Under the pieces are notes generated by a model. The model was given only the letters and a program-made list of their open reading frames with translations. It had not been told where the DNA came from and did no database searches. Both the position numbers and the translations under genes were made by a program. A DNA stretch of 64,000 nucleotides from Stratiolaelaps scimitus (Eukaryota > Arthropoda > Arachnida > Mesostigmata > Laelapidae): positions 1,116,001 through 1,180,000 of the forward strand of contig JABWDB010000031.1 of assembly GCA_019614645.1 (NCBI GenBank), in the 5' to 3' direction. This document shows, piece after piece, positions 49,701 through 63,347 of this stretch (positions within the stretch are counted from its first letter, which is position 1; each line of letters starts with the position of its first letter).

Positions 49701-52700
49701 TAAATGGCAGCTGTTTGGGGACGACTGCTCCTTGATCTCTAGGGTCTCATTCGCCTCGTGTTATTTGTAAACGATCCACTTTCGCCCTCGGTAATCATCT
49801 TCCTCAAGAAGGGGTTTTCTGTTCTTTTAGTGCAACAAGTCGCACGCGTCGAATCGTTGCATCAGGTTTTCATGTACGAGATTCACATCCGCTTTGCTCA
49901 CATAACCGCCTCTGTAAGGTATACAGCAATGTTTCCGAGTGAGACACCGACAATTTCTACAATTTGTGTCCACCGCTGAAGGGCCATCCAAATGCTCTGT
50001 GTGATGCTAAAATCAGACATTATTTTACGGCACTAGACCAGTAGATTAGCCAATTCTACGAGCCGTGTCGTCAGCGTTGAGTGCCTCGTAGAATTGCTAG
50101 CCCATGATGTTGGTGCTTAGCGATATCAATCTGACAAACGTCGAGCAAAAAAAACTTAAATTCAAATCGACAGTCACCGCCACATGTGAGTCAAGGTGTG
50201 TGACTGGAACATGGCTTTTGCTTGCTCACAAACAAGCAAGAGCCTTCTAGAAAACGCGAGACCTTGCTAGGTACTCGAAAAGGATGAATAGTCGGATCGA
50301 CCTACCTGACTGAGCCATAAGCCAAATGTTGTCTCGTTATCTCACTTCGCTCGTACACAGCCTTTCCACAATATTATTTCATATATAAGCATTTTTGTAT
50401 TTAATGTACCTAGCCTAGCATCTGAGGACTCATTCAGGTCTGCCGTTCACTTCGTTGTTGTTTATTGTTTTTAAGAAGTTAATTCAACGCTGAGTGGTAA
50501 CGTCAACCGTCAATGAATATTTCCATGTTTCTTCATGATTTAGTTCATTTGTTTACCACAAATATGTCCCGATATATTTCTTCTACAGTGGCGATATACT
50601 TGCTTCACATTATAAATGTTTGCAATACAACAATGTTATGTATTCTTCGCAAGGTGCCGAGAAAGTGGAGACCGTAAGCCGATACGTCTTGCTGCAAAGA
50701 CATGCAATTCACGTAAATAACGTGATTATGTAACTCGGGGCGAGGCAGTATTTCTAGCGAATAATAATAAGAAGTCGTTGTCATTGTTTCTCCGTTTCGC
50801 CATATTGCTGCCGTATTTCTAGAATTCAAGCGGACTTCCGTGCTCGCCATGGTAAAAGCTCTGTTTACAATAGATGTTGAAGGACACAGACCTTTGTGTG
50901 CTCCAATCTATCTGCATTCTCCTGTAGCATGTGTTTACGAGAAAAGCAGGCCAAACTGAAGGGTTATTCGAGCGGGTTTAGCGTATTAGCGAATAATTTT
51001 TCAGAGACGATTGCGAACGCTGGTGCAAACGTGAAACAAACGGAAGAATTTTTGATGAAAACTTTAAAAAATTAGATTTATATATGGAAAGAGGTAGGAT
51101 TCTAGGGTCGATTTTCTACTCGTTGTACGTTGAATGACAATTCGAAGGTCGTTTGTACTTGAACTTTGTGCTCTTCTGTTGTATCTACGATCTCAGTCGT
51201 AGTCGCCTATGACAGACAGCAGCTGTTTTGAAACAGATATTATAGAACCGAAGAGAATCTGTCCGCGTCTTGGGTTGCTTTGGTAGGTTACCACCAAAGA
51301 AACAGAAATGTCCAGTGTGACGTTCGGACGATTTATTGAAACTAGCGGTTCGAACTGAATTCTCTCGCGGCAGTGACTGCATGATAGCAATGTACTGCTA
51401 AATCAGATGGGCAGTTTCTTAGTTATTGCTGTTATGGACGGGGAAGAAATATATTAACACCTTCGGGAGCGTTATCGACTCTCCACGAGCATTAATTCCC
51501 GGTAACACTAGTGACCCGTAGTCCAGTGACCAGAAGTAATATAAACAAAACATTAAAAACTAATAATAAAAAAATAAATAATAACATATAAGTGTTGTTC
51601 GTAAACTTAAGATGCCCCCTATAGTTCAAATATCCGAAATGTGTCATTTTTTGGGTGTTACAATAGATAAGGCACCCTCAGTTATCAAGTGTTCTCTTTT
51701 TGAGTTGATTCTCGCTCGTGTTCGCCCTTTCTACTTGTAACGTCAAGGATTCGGTTTGGCGTACTATTAACGAGATTCAGCAGGATCTGGTCGCTGACCC
51801 CTGCCCAGGCCAGCAACAACGCCTCTTTTAGTGCTTCCACTGATGTATTCTGTCGATTCGACGCGTATACTAGTCGCACAAGAATGCCCCAGAGGTTCTC
51901 CATCGGGCTGAGATCCAAAGACATGCTGGCCACTCTAGGGTTTACACTATGTGCCGTCCTAATCACGCACCTTTAATCGCGCTGACGTGAATTGAAGCTT
52001 ATTCGAAGACAATTGGCAGTCGAGGACATCTGTGCTTCAACAGCAGTATGTGTCGGTCAACATCGTCCCCGCTACTAACTCGAGATGAGATGAAAGCGAA
52101 TGCGAGTTTGCCAGGACAGGTGAAAGCTCCCCAAACCATAACGGTCCCGCCACCGAAATTGCGCTTTGAGAAGTCCATGGCCCCTTACGTACATCATGCT
52201 AATAACCGTTATATCCATCTGGTCTGTCGAAATTGAACTTCTTCTCGTCACTGAGGACGATCTGAAACGACACAGTACCTTTTAAATCGATGTGCACCCT
52301 CAGGAGCCTATTTAAATAACGTTGCCCCAATACTCACGGATTTCTAGTTTATGGCCATATTGGTGAGAGCGAAGTTTAGTCGGGCTCTCATATGGCGTTG
52401 TTGAATATGAGGTCTTGTGTTCATTTGGCTGGCTGACCTTTCGTAGACGCCCTTTGAACTTATTAGGACGGACTGCGTAGATAATTGTACACTAAGCAAT
52501 GACTTCTGCCTATTTCTCTGGCAATCGCAGCCTCGGTCTTTCCTGCTCGGTGTAAAGCAGTAATAATTGCTTTCTCCTCATCAGTAAGGCTCGAAACGTG
52601 TCCCATTCATTGACTACAGTACAGCGTGAATGCTCAACGCAAACAGGGTCAACTCAGCGAGAACACTCGATAACTGAGGGTATCTGTATTGTCATTTTGA

Positions 52701-55225
52701 ACACCCGAATGAAAATGACACATTTCATTGTAGCAGGCTGCATAACCGACGGAGTTCGCTATCTTTTGCCACCTGTCGCTTGGCGGGAGGGCTATTCCCA
52801 ACGAGTACAAAACGAGGCTTCATCATATGCACGCAATCGTTTTCATCTGCACGCAATGCGAGCTAGGTGACATTTCGAAAATGGACAAACATTACTCCCA
52901 TCACTAATACTCCCAGCCCCAAGTGATGTTCTTAATACTCCCTGTTGCTGTTGCTGCTGCTGCTGCCGCCATTAGAGCCGTTGTCGTTGTCGTCGTCATC
53001 TCACTCATTGCGATGGGATGTGGCTGGCCAACTGATTTGTGAACTGACTCGACGCTTCGAGTAAATGATCCCTACGGTGAGCACGAAGCTCACGCTGTTC
53101 AGCAGCAGCGCCAGGTTACAGATAGGCTGAAGCCTGTTTGCAGGAGGGAGTTTATCCGATGCCGTTGCTCGTTGCCTGGCGGGGCGCATAAAGTCGCCGA
53201 GTCGATCGTCGCCGATTATGTCTCTGTACTGCTATCCTGCTTGCTCTCTCAAACACATCTTGGGCCCCATTCCGATGAATAAAAAGGCTATATCCATTCC
53301 TTGGCTGAGCAGTTTGCTGCTGATGCGGTTGTCGTCAGCAGCGACGAAAAATTGCACATGAACGGCGGCGGGTGGGGCGGAGGAAATGATCACATCATCA
53401 TGGTCCTGTAATCTTCATATTTATAGTAGCATCGTATAGCAATATAATCGTAAAAGATAACAATGGCTATGTTGTGTGCGGATGACGGCGTTCGCCACCG
53501 TGTAGCAGCATGAATCACGCGACCGAGGAGGCGTTCCCGTGGTGGGCTTGGTTGTATTCTGTGAGGCGCAGGCAGACACACAGACCCGACGGCGATAGAT
53601 GAGATGAGATGGTGGGCGACATTAATGTAGATTCCTGCGCCACTAGGTGCCAATCTCTATTGATTGTTTCTCCTATTTCAACGAGATGCGCTACGGCCAC
53701 TGAGGTCAACTCGAGAACAACGGGTTTATCGGATTTGGCAGAGATAATCGAACAGTTAACTTTCGTAATCCGCTAGGATTATCCATAATCCACTAACGTC
53801 AGATGGTACAACACAGATTTCATGAGGAACAGAGGACGCACCACTCTCCGTGCGCCTAAATTGTCAATCAAGAGAAATTCGTTTCAAAGTAAAGACCGAG
53901 CGTAATCAACGACGGTTTCGATAAATTTAAAAAATATGGATCGTTTATTTTTTGGTTGTAAATTTTACAGTAAATAACGTTTATAAAACTCGCATTATTG
54001 CTAGTTATTACTTAACTTTGGCCATGTTCAATTACTGGGCAATGCAATATGATCAAAGCATATATATATATATACATATGCATTAATTATAGCAATCGTG
54101 ACATTCAAAAGGTCCGTATATAGCCGGAGTCCCCAAGGACCTCTCTATGAGCTGCGACGCAGTCAATTTGAGCCGTTAACGATAAAACTGTCACAAAACT
54201 ATACCTATAATCATTTCAGATGCCGTATTTGTTATAGAATTTCGCACCGGCCGGGCGGTTTTTTTTATCTGCTTCGTGTATTTGTAGAAAATGACTCATG
54301 TCAGGTTTTACTACGGGATGCAAAAAAATTCGGCTCAGATGGCATTCGCAGTTCACTTTAACACACTTCCTCTATTCTGCCATAACATCCCGACTTACCT
54401 AAATTTTACTGCGAATCACACACACACATATATATATATATATATAATTTGTGGCCAATAATATCAGATAGCTTTCAACAACAATTCCGCGTCTCTCGAC
54501 AGCACGTATTTGTTATGTGTTTTAATATATATAATAATTATTGTAGCATTTGGGAAGAGGTGAGCTGGGACAGATTTCAGGGCGACGCCAGTATGGTCAC
54601 TCCCGAAAGGGAGGTGGTGGCGCTTTTTCTTGTCGGTGATCTTTTGAACACTTCCTCTGAGAACAGATTCGCGGCTGCGTTGAATCGAAAGCTGATCGTT
54701 CGTCCTTGAGGAATTATTAATGCTCCTCTTGATCGCGACCACAATTGCTGTTGTGTGTTCGATAACTGCACAGACGTCTAGTTAGATATTGGTGCTATCT
54801 GTAAAAAGTTGGACGAGCAAAGAGTCACCATAAGTAGCGGATTGCTCGGGATACACCTTAATAACTGATGGCAGTAACTGGCGATGCTTGATGCTTGTGT
54901 ACTAACACCACTGATTTTAAACGGCAGTATGGTTTTTGAAATATGACAATGAAAAAAGAAAACGAAGCCAGGAGAAGGCGCAAGTGCTTTCCATCCTAAG
55001 CCGCGATATATATATATATATATATATATACAGCGAAAATAAAGCCGTATAAATGATGGTGTATACCACGTTTTACCGTAGAATGGGGGTAGGTGGCACA
55101 TGCTAGCACCGGCACGATGTACGCAAATTAAGCAGATCTAGAGATTGAATACCGTATGGTCGATCAGATAGGCAACTCATTGTCACGCAGCAGCAGGCAG
55201 CGCTGCGTCCGTATCGCAGGCTTCC

Positions 55226-55259
<34 letters not shown>

Positions 55260-58200
55260 TTACGATGATTTCTCTGTTACGTATCTTACCCGACTCAAAA
55301 ACAAAGCACTTCAAAAGTTCCAACGATTCACATGTTGTGTTATCCGTTAACTCTTAGAGGCCGATTTCATGCTCAGTCCCAGATTTTCATCGTGCGATGA
55401 AAATGTAAGAAGTCCAGGCATGGACTTTCGGTTTTCCACGAAAAGATTCCATGAGATAGAACGAAATGGTTTCAGGCCTTTAGGGTTATCAGCCGTAACA
55501 CAGTAAGATGACAAGTCAACTATATCATTATATATATTTATATAATACTTATCGAATACTTAAATGATATAAAGGTTTTTCTCTTCAACAGTTGACAATT
55601 GATTGTTTAGTTCAATGGTATAATTCGTAGGAGTTAGCGAGTCGTTGGTTGTTGACTTAAGGGGCTAAGCTCATTATTAAACACGGAGTCGATCTTTTGT
55701 ACAATGACACAAACGCTTGACTGAGTTAGTTATATCAGAAGCATGTGACTCTACTGCCGAAACGGGTTACTCGTTATTCTCAAATATTCCAATCACGGAT
55801 CGTACGACAAATCCAAATGCTGAAAAGTATACTGCTCAGTGAACTTCAAAGCTTTCAACTAACTCACTTAGAACACAGATATGTGCAATTTTTACGGATG
55901 ATATAGAAACAAATAATGTGAACAAATATATTCATGCAGTGTGATTACGTATTCGGTAACGAGGCCAAAATGCCAAAAGCGTACATCAAACTTACATAAT
56001 AAAAGCTATTCAACTGCCAAAGACCTACTGTCATGCACGCGCATCACAAGGCGGGACACAGTCGAAAGATCAAACGTGCCGATTTACCTCTACATCGGTC
56101 TGCCAGAATATGCAGGCGCCTTACCTTGAGCAGACAGGCTATTATCCGTCAGTCGAGTGTCACCTACGTAGCTGGCAATTTTCACTGAATGTTCCACCTA
56201 CATATTCAGGCTTGTGGACTGATTCATTTTCGTCTATTATTTGTCGATTTTATTTCTAAATGTAAATCAGTTCACTTTATCAGATTATTTGAGTGTGTAT
56301 CGAAATATGTATGTTGTTATCTGTGCTAGTCTTATATATAACATATAATAACAAACACATTGTGTGTACACATTGGTGCACGATGACAATTAGCATACAC
56401 AGTGAGGAATAGAATAATTTACGCTTACGTTATGATTATTTACTCAATACGTGAATACCGAATTTCAGTCACTTTCAAAGGGCGACGCAAAGATTACAAC
56501 AACCGCAGAGGAGATGAATCACAACATTCTCGAGGCCGCCGAAGACATTGACCTCAACGACGACGATGGTGGCATCATAACAAGGACAACAGTTCCGCTC
56601 GATAATGGGTCATCTACTAACCAGACGTCGGGGCAGGGCAATCGTCATCTGTCGCCACTCGAACAGGTCAGCCCATGATGAGATTCGTCCATGATGAGGA
56701 TGGGAGCCTTTTTGTATAATTGCTTTTGATAGACTTTTAAGGGGGAGGGGGTCATATGTTATTCAGGTCGAATTCGTAGATTTATCCTGTCACTTGCAAT
56801 AGGTGGACAATCATTTATGGGTTCCCGTCAACGTGAAGTGGCTTGCCGTCGCACAGATAACCCATTTAACATGCACGCGTGCAATAGCTCAGTTGGTTCT
56901 TGCCTAAATCTGCCCAATGCTGAACGAACCGTTTCAGATTCCGCCTGCTCCGACGGATCCGGACTCGTCCGGGCCGGCGGCTACGCTCCACGCGAGTAAC
57001 ACGACCAGTAACACGAACAACAACGACAATGGCCATCCTATGCATAAACAGCAGACGCAGCAGCAGCAGTTTCACACCATCGTAGGTTCATTAATAGTTA
57101 GTTTTGATCATAAATCTGGGACAGCGTATAATGGTGACTGTGGCAATCGATCGATTGGACCCTCTATACGAATCCTGTAGTTGCACACGTACCGTAGGGC
57201 CTTTCGATGACAATGGCGATCAGTGAAAGCCCAAGTGAATTCTACGGCTCAATCTGTGTAAAAGGGAATTATTAGAATAGAGGATGGTTATGCTTATTTG
57301 TCCACTTCGTCGTCGGATCGTGCCGAGATTTCAGAGCGCCAATGGCCAACCTGACGATCGCTTCATCGAGCTGAAGGTCTGCCAGCCGACGAAGATTGGC
57401 GACGGCATGAGTGCCTATCTAGTGTACAAGATTATCACGAGAACCAATCTCGGATTCTTCAAGAAAAGCGAGTTCACGGTATCACGCCGATTCTCCGATT
57501 TTCTCGGCCTCTACGAAAAGCTCATCGAGAAACATCTCGCCGCCGGCCGAATTGTCCCGCCCGCCCCTGAGAAGAACGTCGTGGGCATGACTAAGGTATA
57601 CCAGTGGTTCTCTCTTCTGTCAATGATGGTTCCCCTTGTTTCAATGGTCCCAGCTGTAAGTTCTAGCTTGGAACCTAGATTTTAGCTTACTCGTCCCTCT
57701 TTCTTTCCTTCGCTCTCTCTCACCCTCCTCTTCGTCTCGATATTGTCTGTATGGAGTCAAGCGAGCAAGGTTTATTTTTTTTGTGATTACTACCAAACAA
57801 CTGGGAACTACATTTCCACCTTCGTACACTTGTGAAGTTTCAAATAGTCACTTTAGCACGAAGAAAAAGGGACAAAAAGCCTAATTCAGTTATATCCCCA
57901 CGGGGATTTTCTTTTTAAATATGTCCCCTAAAGGAAATATATTTTCGTTGAAGTCTTTTTCCTATTTCGTGAGCTCTGCTCTCCTCGTAGTGATCATGTG
58001 CACAGTCCTGTATGCACAACAAACAATGTTTGCTTTCAACGACGAACCCTTTAAGGACCTAATCCACGGATGACAATCTGTTCCTCAAAACAAACAATCA
58101 GGTAAAGATGGGCAAAGAGGAAGTTGCCAACGACGAGTTCGTGGAGCGACGCCGCTGCCAACTGGAACGATTCCTGAGACGAGTATCTCGTCACCCCATT

Positions 58201-58860
58201 CTGGTCACTGATCCCGACTTCCGAGAGTTCCTCGAACTCGAGGGAGATTTGCCGAAATCGACGCACACTTCCGCCCTTTCCGGTGCTGGCGTTATTAAGC
58301 TCATTGGCCGGGTCGGTGATACGGTTAATAAATTCACCTACAAAATGGACGAGAACGACAGCGTAAGTACAAGTACTGCTTATTTTATCTTCTGCTATTA
58401 GCCAAATTTATGACGCCATTCTGAGAGCTCACACAAATATCTCGAGCAAAAATCATGCATCTGTTGCATTACGTGTACGTGAACATAGTTGGCAATGAAG
58501 ACTGTAGCGATCGATTGATTCGGCCGGCCGGTTGTGGACAATATAGGCAATATCTTCGTGACCTTTACCGTTTCGTTATTAAAACGAAACCTTAAGTGTT
58601 TTCCTGCTTTTCGTTAAGACGCTCGCAATGTAGAGTAACTGGAAAAAATGTACTTTGATATGTTTACCATACATCAAAAGAGCTAAGTTGCTTTTAGTTT
58701 GTAACAGCTAACAGCGTGTACATGTACAATAAACAGCTGCGCTCAATAATCGACATGTCCTTAGCTACCGGGCATCGACAAAGAACACTGAAGTAAATAT
58801 GCTTTGCAATGTATTTTTATCATGACGATCGATCCATAGCCATGTGCCGCCTGTCGAAGC

Positions 58861-58900
<40 letters not shown>

Positions 58901-59431
58901 GTGACGACTGCCTTTCATGATTTTTCATTTTTGGAGATCGTTTGGGTCAATCGTGCTTTTGCCACTAACATCTCGTTCGTGTTTCGTGCTCCCTCCTATG
59001 GTGGCTGTAATTCTGCTTTGGCGGACCCCCCTCCCCGGAAGACCTCCTCGGGTAGTCAGTGTCCTGTGTATTGATCTGATGAGATGAAGTCCCACTGCTA
59101 GCCGCATCGTGGACTTCTTTGTTATACTTTCATCTTAGCTACATTGTAACCCTTCCCGAGCAGAAGTTCTCTTGGAACCAGGGAGAGTCCGTTCGCTATC
59201 ACTAACCGATGTCCACACTCAACAACTCATTGAGAATTCGTTGGCATCTATTTGTAATGTGTTGTTCAATAATAGTCTGGCGACGAGATGACCGCAGTTG
59301 GTATCCGAACATATTCTCTATAGTCTCTATTTTCCAATCTTTCCTTCCAACCACCGCTCGCCATCTCGGTCTTCACCCCGCTGAAATGGGCGGCCCATTT
59401 GTACACTCGATGTTTAAATCTTCATGATCTT

Positions 59432-59466
<35 letters not shown>

Positions 59467-61163
59467 GTACATGATGGACTTGAAGCAATGCCGAAAGCAG
59501 TACCGTGGACGTTAAATGCTGGCTGTGGGTCAGCCGGGAAATTTTTTTTCGTTTACTTGATGGATTATATTGGGATATTGTTGTCCTGTGGAAATATATT
59601 ACCATGATGTGTTATATATGAACACGATTTTCACGCGGCGTCGACAACTGATGCACGCACACATCAACAACACACAGTCGATTCAGCGGCCGGAATTTCA
59701 CCTCCAGGTAGTAGCCAACAGTTTAACTACATAAGCTATATCTTAATCACGTAATCTCTAATTATGCGTACTCTTTAGTTAACACATTTGCTCTCCTCCA
59801 TCTCAATCTCTCTTTGCACTGAATTGAAACGTCGTTCATGATACGTTCAACGAGACCAAATCATTGACCCTTTCTATACAGATCTGTGCATCCACATGTA
59901 ACTTTAGTTTGATTTTGTGCAGCGAATGCGTAAATTAATTAATCCCGCCATTATGTATCTCGTTAAGTGTGCGCCTTTCGCTTGAGTTCGCTTAATTGGT
60001 TATTTGCTTTTGTGATTGTGCCAGTGCATATGTACCGTTGAGTTTTTTGCTGTGCCTGATTAGGTTGTTGAACAAATACTATATATATATATATATACGG
60101 AGCGTTATAAAATTACCGAGACAAAGGGCAGTAATAGCTTGGCTATTCGAGCTAGTTCGCGCACTCTAGTTACGCTGCATTAAAAATGACAGGGCTTTTC
60201 TCATAGAGCGAAATTTACGTGGCTTGCGTTGGCGTTATCAGAAGCATTTTTCACCACTGAAAAAGTGTAGCCCATCTTTTCGTACCCTGCATGGACAGTG
60301 GTACCGAAGGGTCCGGGCTCGAAGTTGCTGAATTGCTGAACTGTAGCTGAACTGTTGAATTTGAGCGAACTTCCCTGGATGCTTATGGCCCGGCTGTCTA
60401 TGCCCATATATACAGTTCATGGGCATATGCTTTCATTATGTTTCCATGGCATACCCCGTTTTTAACCCGGCGCATGTCTAACAATGCCCCTGTGCTCACG
60501 CTGTTCTATGGTGTTTTTGTTGTTCTTCATTGTTGTCTGTCGCGTCCGAATCGCCCACTCTACACGCAGTGGTTCGAGGATAAGACCGTGTTCATCGAAA
60601 ACCTGGACATCCAGCTTCGGAAGCTTCACACATCACTAGATTTTATGGTTACGCAGAGGCGAGAACTGGCTGCAAATTCGGGCGTGTTCGCCCGGAGCGC
60701 AGCTATGCTTGGCAATTGTGAGGAGCACACTGGACTTTCAAGGTAAATTATCGCTCGAAGGGGGGAACAGCTGATGATGATGAGGTTTGAGAAACAAATT
60801 CGATCTATGATACCTAATAGCCTGGCTGAGATGACCACTAGAAAAGAACTACCCACTGTTCTCTGTATTGACAGCCATTGTTGAAACAACGACGGATGAA
60901 AGAGTAGGCGTGCTTACGTTGAATACGTTTTGTGGCCAATTTTGTGTACAGGTGTTTGAGCAAACTTTCTGAGCTTCATGAGAAGGTCGAGCAGACCCAA
61001 AGTCAGCAGGCTAATCATGACTTTTTCCTTCTGGCGGAGCTGCTTAAGGTATGTTGCTACGTGCGAGGATATATTGAGCATCAGCATCATTGCTAGATTA
61101 TTTGATGTAAATATTTGCTTCTATAACTTGCAGCACGATTAAATTTTCTGTTCACATATCAGA

Positions 61164-61196
<33 letters not shown>

Positions 61197-62397
61197 GCAC
61201 AACGAATAGCGGAGCTGGTGTGAATGTCATACCCAAGGATATGTTAATGATCTCTTTCCGTGGAGAATCTCTAAGGGACCTTGCGGATAGGATCTATCTC
61301 GTAATATATAACCTAGGTAGTTGACAGCTATTTACTGAATACCCACCAGATAAATATTTTCCCTTGAATAAAGTGCGTTTGTATTGTATAGAAATATATG
61401 AATGTGACTTTTAGTTGACATAACTGTTTACATTCAGAGTTGTCTTCGCACGGCCAGTCCCAGTAACACTGCTAATAAATGCGGCCTGATCTGTTTCTGA
61501 GTTAGTGAGCGAAGTTGATATAGTCGAAACTTGCTTTCTTCTTTCGATTACACAATAAATCGAGTTATTATTAAAAATGTTTACTATAGTAATACACTAA
61601 TAGGAAGTTGTGACTATTCGGCGTATTTGTCAAGGTATTGCCGCATACAAAAGTGCCTCGCTCGTTGACGAATGTTCATCGTCAGTTAATTTTCAATGTC
61701 ACGTCATGTCTTGCCCTCAGGACTACATCGGCCTCGTAGGGGCGATCAAGGAGGCGTTCCACCAGAGGGTCAAGGTATACCAGACATGGCAGCACGCCCA
61801 ACAGACGCTTACCAAGAAGCGCGAACAGCTCAACCGATATCAGTTGGCCGCACGCTCTGATCGAATTCCCACCGCCCGTAACGAAGTCGAGGAGTGGGAA
61901 GCTAAAGTCGAACGTGGAGAAGAGGAATTCAGACAGGTACCAACAAAACAAAAGGGTTTCGCAAAAACTCCAACAACAACAGCAAAAAAAAAAGTTTCAC
62001 CAGCGGGTTATTTAGGTTTGAAATTGTCATTCCTGCTGTCGTTGTCATTGTTATGCGGTGTTACGCCAGTAGCGAGGTGGCGTTGAGTTGAATCGGGCAG
62101 TCAAGCTAGTAATCGTTATGACGTAGTCTATTCGACATGCTCGTATTGTTGTTTTTGTTATTGTTGCTGCTGCTGCTGCGATTGCTGCTGTTGTGTCTAA
62201 CGAGAATATGGTTTTTGGTTTGTCTGTTGTAGATCTCGAAGGTGATTAAGCACGAGGTGGAGGGATTCGAGGTGAAACGAATTGAGGAGTTCAAGAATTC
62301 GATCATCCGCTATATGGAGTGCCTTCTCGAAACGCAGCAGCAACTTGCGCAGCTGTGGGAGACGTTCTTGCCGGAGGCGAAGGCCATCGAGGAATAG
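46776..62397 (+). CDS. Sorting nexin SNX1/SNX2 type (PX-BAR)
   Basis: Nine exons code for 529 residues: 46776-46850, 56469-56666, 56938-57081, 57335-57595, 58102-58362, 60570-60742, 60952-61048, 61721-61936 and 62233-62397 (TAG). All joins keep phase. Residues 1-139 are an acidic, Ser/Thr/Asn/Gln-rich head. The PX domain (about 145-270) has the lipid-binding [13 protein letters not shown] and the loop [11 protein letters not shown]. The linker has [11 protein letters not shown]. The BAR domain (about 315-529) has [23 protein letters not shown] and [10 protein letters not shown]. Length and motifs match SNX1/SNX2, the membrane-bending partners of SNX5/6 in retromer-linked endosome-to-Golgi retrieval. 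I cannot separate SNX1 from SNX2; an invertebrate probably has one. The first intron is 9.6 kb and holds a Tc1 wreck. Confidence 0.95.
51600..52760 (-). mobile_element. Tc1-like transposon copy B, degenerate
   Basis: The inverted ends match copy A: CTCAGTTATCAAGTGTTCTC at 51677-51696 and GAGAACACTCGATAACTGAG at 52659-52678, with similarity extending outward through the ATGTGTCATTTT / GACACATTTCATTG stretches. It lies in the first intron of the sorting nexin, antisense to that gene. Confidence 0.85.
51700..52606 (-). pseudogene. Tc1/mariner-superfamily transposase, broken (copy B)
   Basis: The start codon at 52606 opens the same N-terminus as copy A. The C-terminal part shows [20 protein letters not shown] (catalytic Glu region) and [19 protein letters not shown]. 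The middle is broken by frameshifts. It is not the same broken allele as copy A, since the two carry different breaks. Confidence 0.85.
52942..52970. repeat. (CTG)n/(TTG)n triplet tract
   Basis: A CTGTTG/CTG run followed by GCCGCC, in the first intron of the sorting nexin. No coding frame is supported. Confidence 0.7.
58864..58898. repeat. (CT)n microsatellite
   Basis: A pure CT run of about 35 bases ending in CAG|GTGACG, in the sorting-nexin intron between exons 58102-58362 and 60570-60742. It resembles a very strong acceptor tract, but no conserved exon follows it. Confidence 0.9.
59480..59552 (+). repeat. SINE-like 3' segment
   Basis: GAAGCAATGCCGAAAGCAGT and TACCGTGGACGTTAAATGCT match the minus-strand segment at 24.7 kb closely. 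It ends in GGTCAGCCGGGAAA and poly(T). It is intronic in the sorting nexin and follows an (AT)n run. Confidence 0.6.
62147..62193. repeat. (GTT/GCT)n triplet tract before the last SNX exon
   Basis: A TTG/CTG-rich run about 40 bases upstream of the last sorting-nexin exon, acting in effect as part of its pyrimidine-rich acceptor region. Confidence 0.7.
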
Positions 62398-62946
62398 ATG
62401 AATGCAGAAGCTGAGGGTGAAATGAACTTTTCCGCGGACATAATTTTTCCGCCATAATCTACGTTCACCTACGAATATCGACATTCATCATCCCGAAGTC
62501 AGCCAAAGCTACAGAAGAACTTGGAAGATGCGAATAGATTCACGGGACTCTTAATTGGCTCACCCTTAAGTTACCGATTCATACTTGACAAACACAAACA
62601 CACAGACATAGAAATCATGGTCATATTTGAGGGCCAACGATGAACTCCAACGATGAACTAACGGCAAAAGTTTGCCGCAACGAAAACACATTATTGTTAT
62701 TCGCATTACGATCATAAGTAATCAACAACAATATCCAGCCTGCGATACGGTGCATAAGGTGCCAGCCTTATCCTTCGTGGTGATCTGCATGGATCCCTTA
62801 GTAGGGTTTGTGGACCAATGAGTTTGACTTTCTGGTTCGCAGTTATTGTCTTACGAAGAAATAGTACTCCGACTCAGATTGTGAAACATGCAATAGTCTT
62901 CACCACAGTGGCAACGAGGACATGACACGGTGTCCCAACTGGTTGA
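62398..62946. other. Downstream of the sorting nexin
   Basis: Probably 3' UTR and intergenic DNA. There is no clear AATAAA in this stretch and no other gene. Confidence 0.4.
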
Positions 62947-63022
62947 CATATATACATATATATATGTATATATATATATATACACGTATATGTATATATA
63001 TATATACATTTACGTATATATA
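62947..63022. repeat. Mixed (AT)/(AC) palindromic repeat
   Basis: TA repeats with interspersed TACACG/CGTATA units form several overlapping palindromes. Confidence 0.85.
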
Positions 63023-63024
63023 GG

Positions 63025-63347
63025 TTATAATGTGGGCTCTTTCGCCGCACTTGTCTGTGGCACGTTAGCGCAGAAATAGTACCACCAGGTAAACGTTGGT
63101 TGCACGGAGACCTCGTAGAGGGCGGAACACAGAGAAATGATTCCTGCGAGGTCTAAGAGCACGCGGGTCGAGTGACAGCTGTGGAGTTCGCTGGTCAGGT
63201 CGGAAGACGGAAGTCGTGGGACGAAGCCGGCACGAGAAGATGCAGAGGAGGAAGTCAGTAGGAGCTTCGTGGCAAAACGTTCGATGCGGTTGGGAAAAAC
63301 GACACTCTCTTGGTGAAGCGTTAGTTGGCCGGTGGCCGAGTCACGAT
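63025..63347 (-). CDS. Candidate last exon of an unidentified membrane protein
   Basis: The minus strand is open for 106 codons after a plausible acceptor (ATTAATACCTAG) and ends in TAA at 63025-63027. The reading enters in phase 1, so an upstream exon would have to lie toward or past 64000. The block is GC-richer than its flanks. Its second half is hydrophobic (LLDLAGIISLCSALYEV, then FTWWYYFCANVP), as in a membrane protein. A donor-like site, ACAA|GTGCGG, also lies at 63050. I recognise no family. It could equally be a fragment of a mobile element. Confidence 0.3.

Noticed and set aside
58844..59074. Exon after the (CT)n tract in the sorting-nexin intron
   Set aside because: The peptide has no similarity to the family, and exons 58362 and 60570 already join in phase within a conserved stretch.
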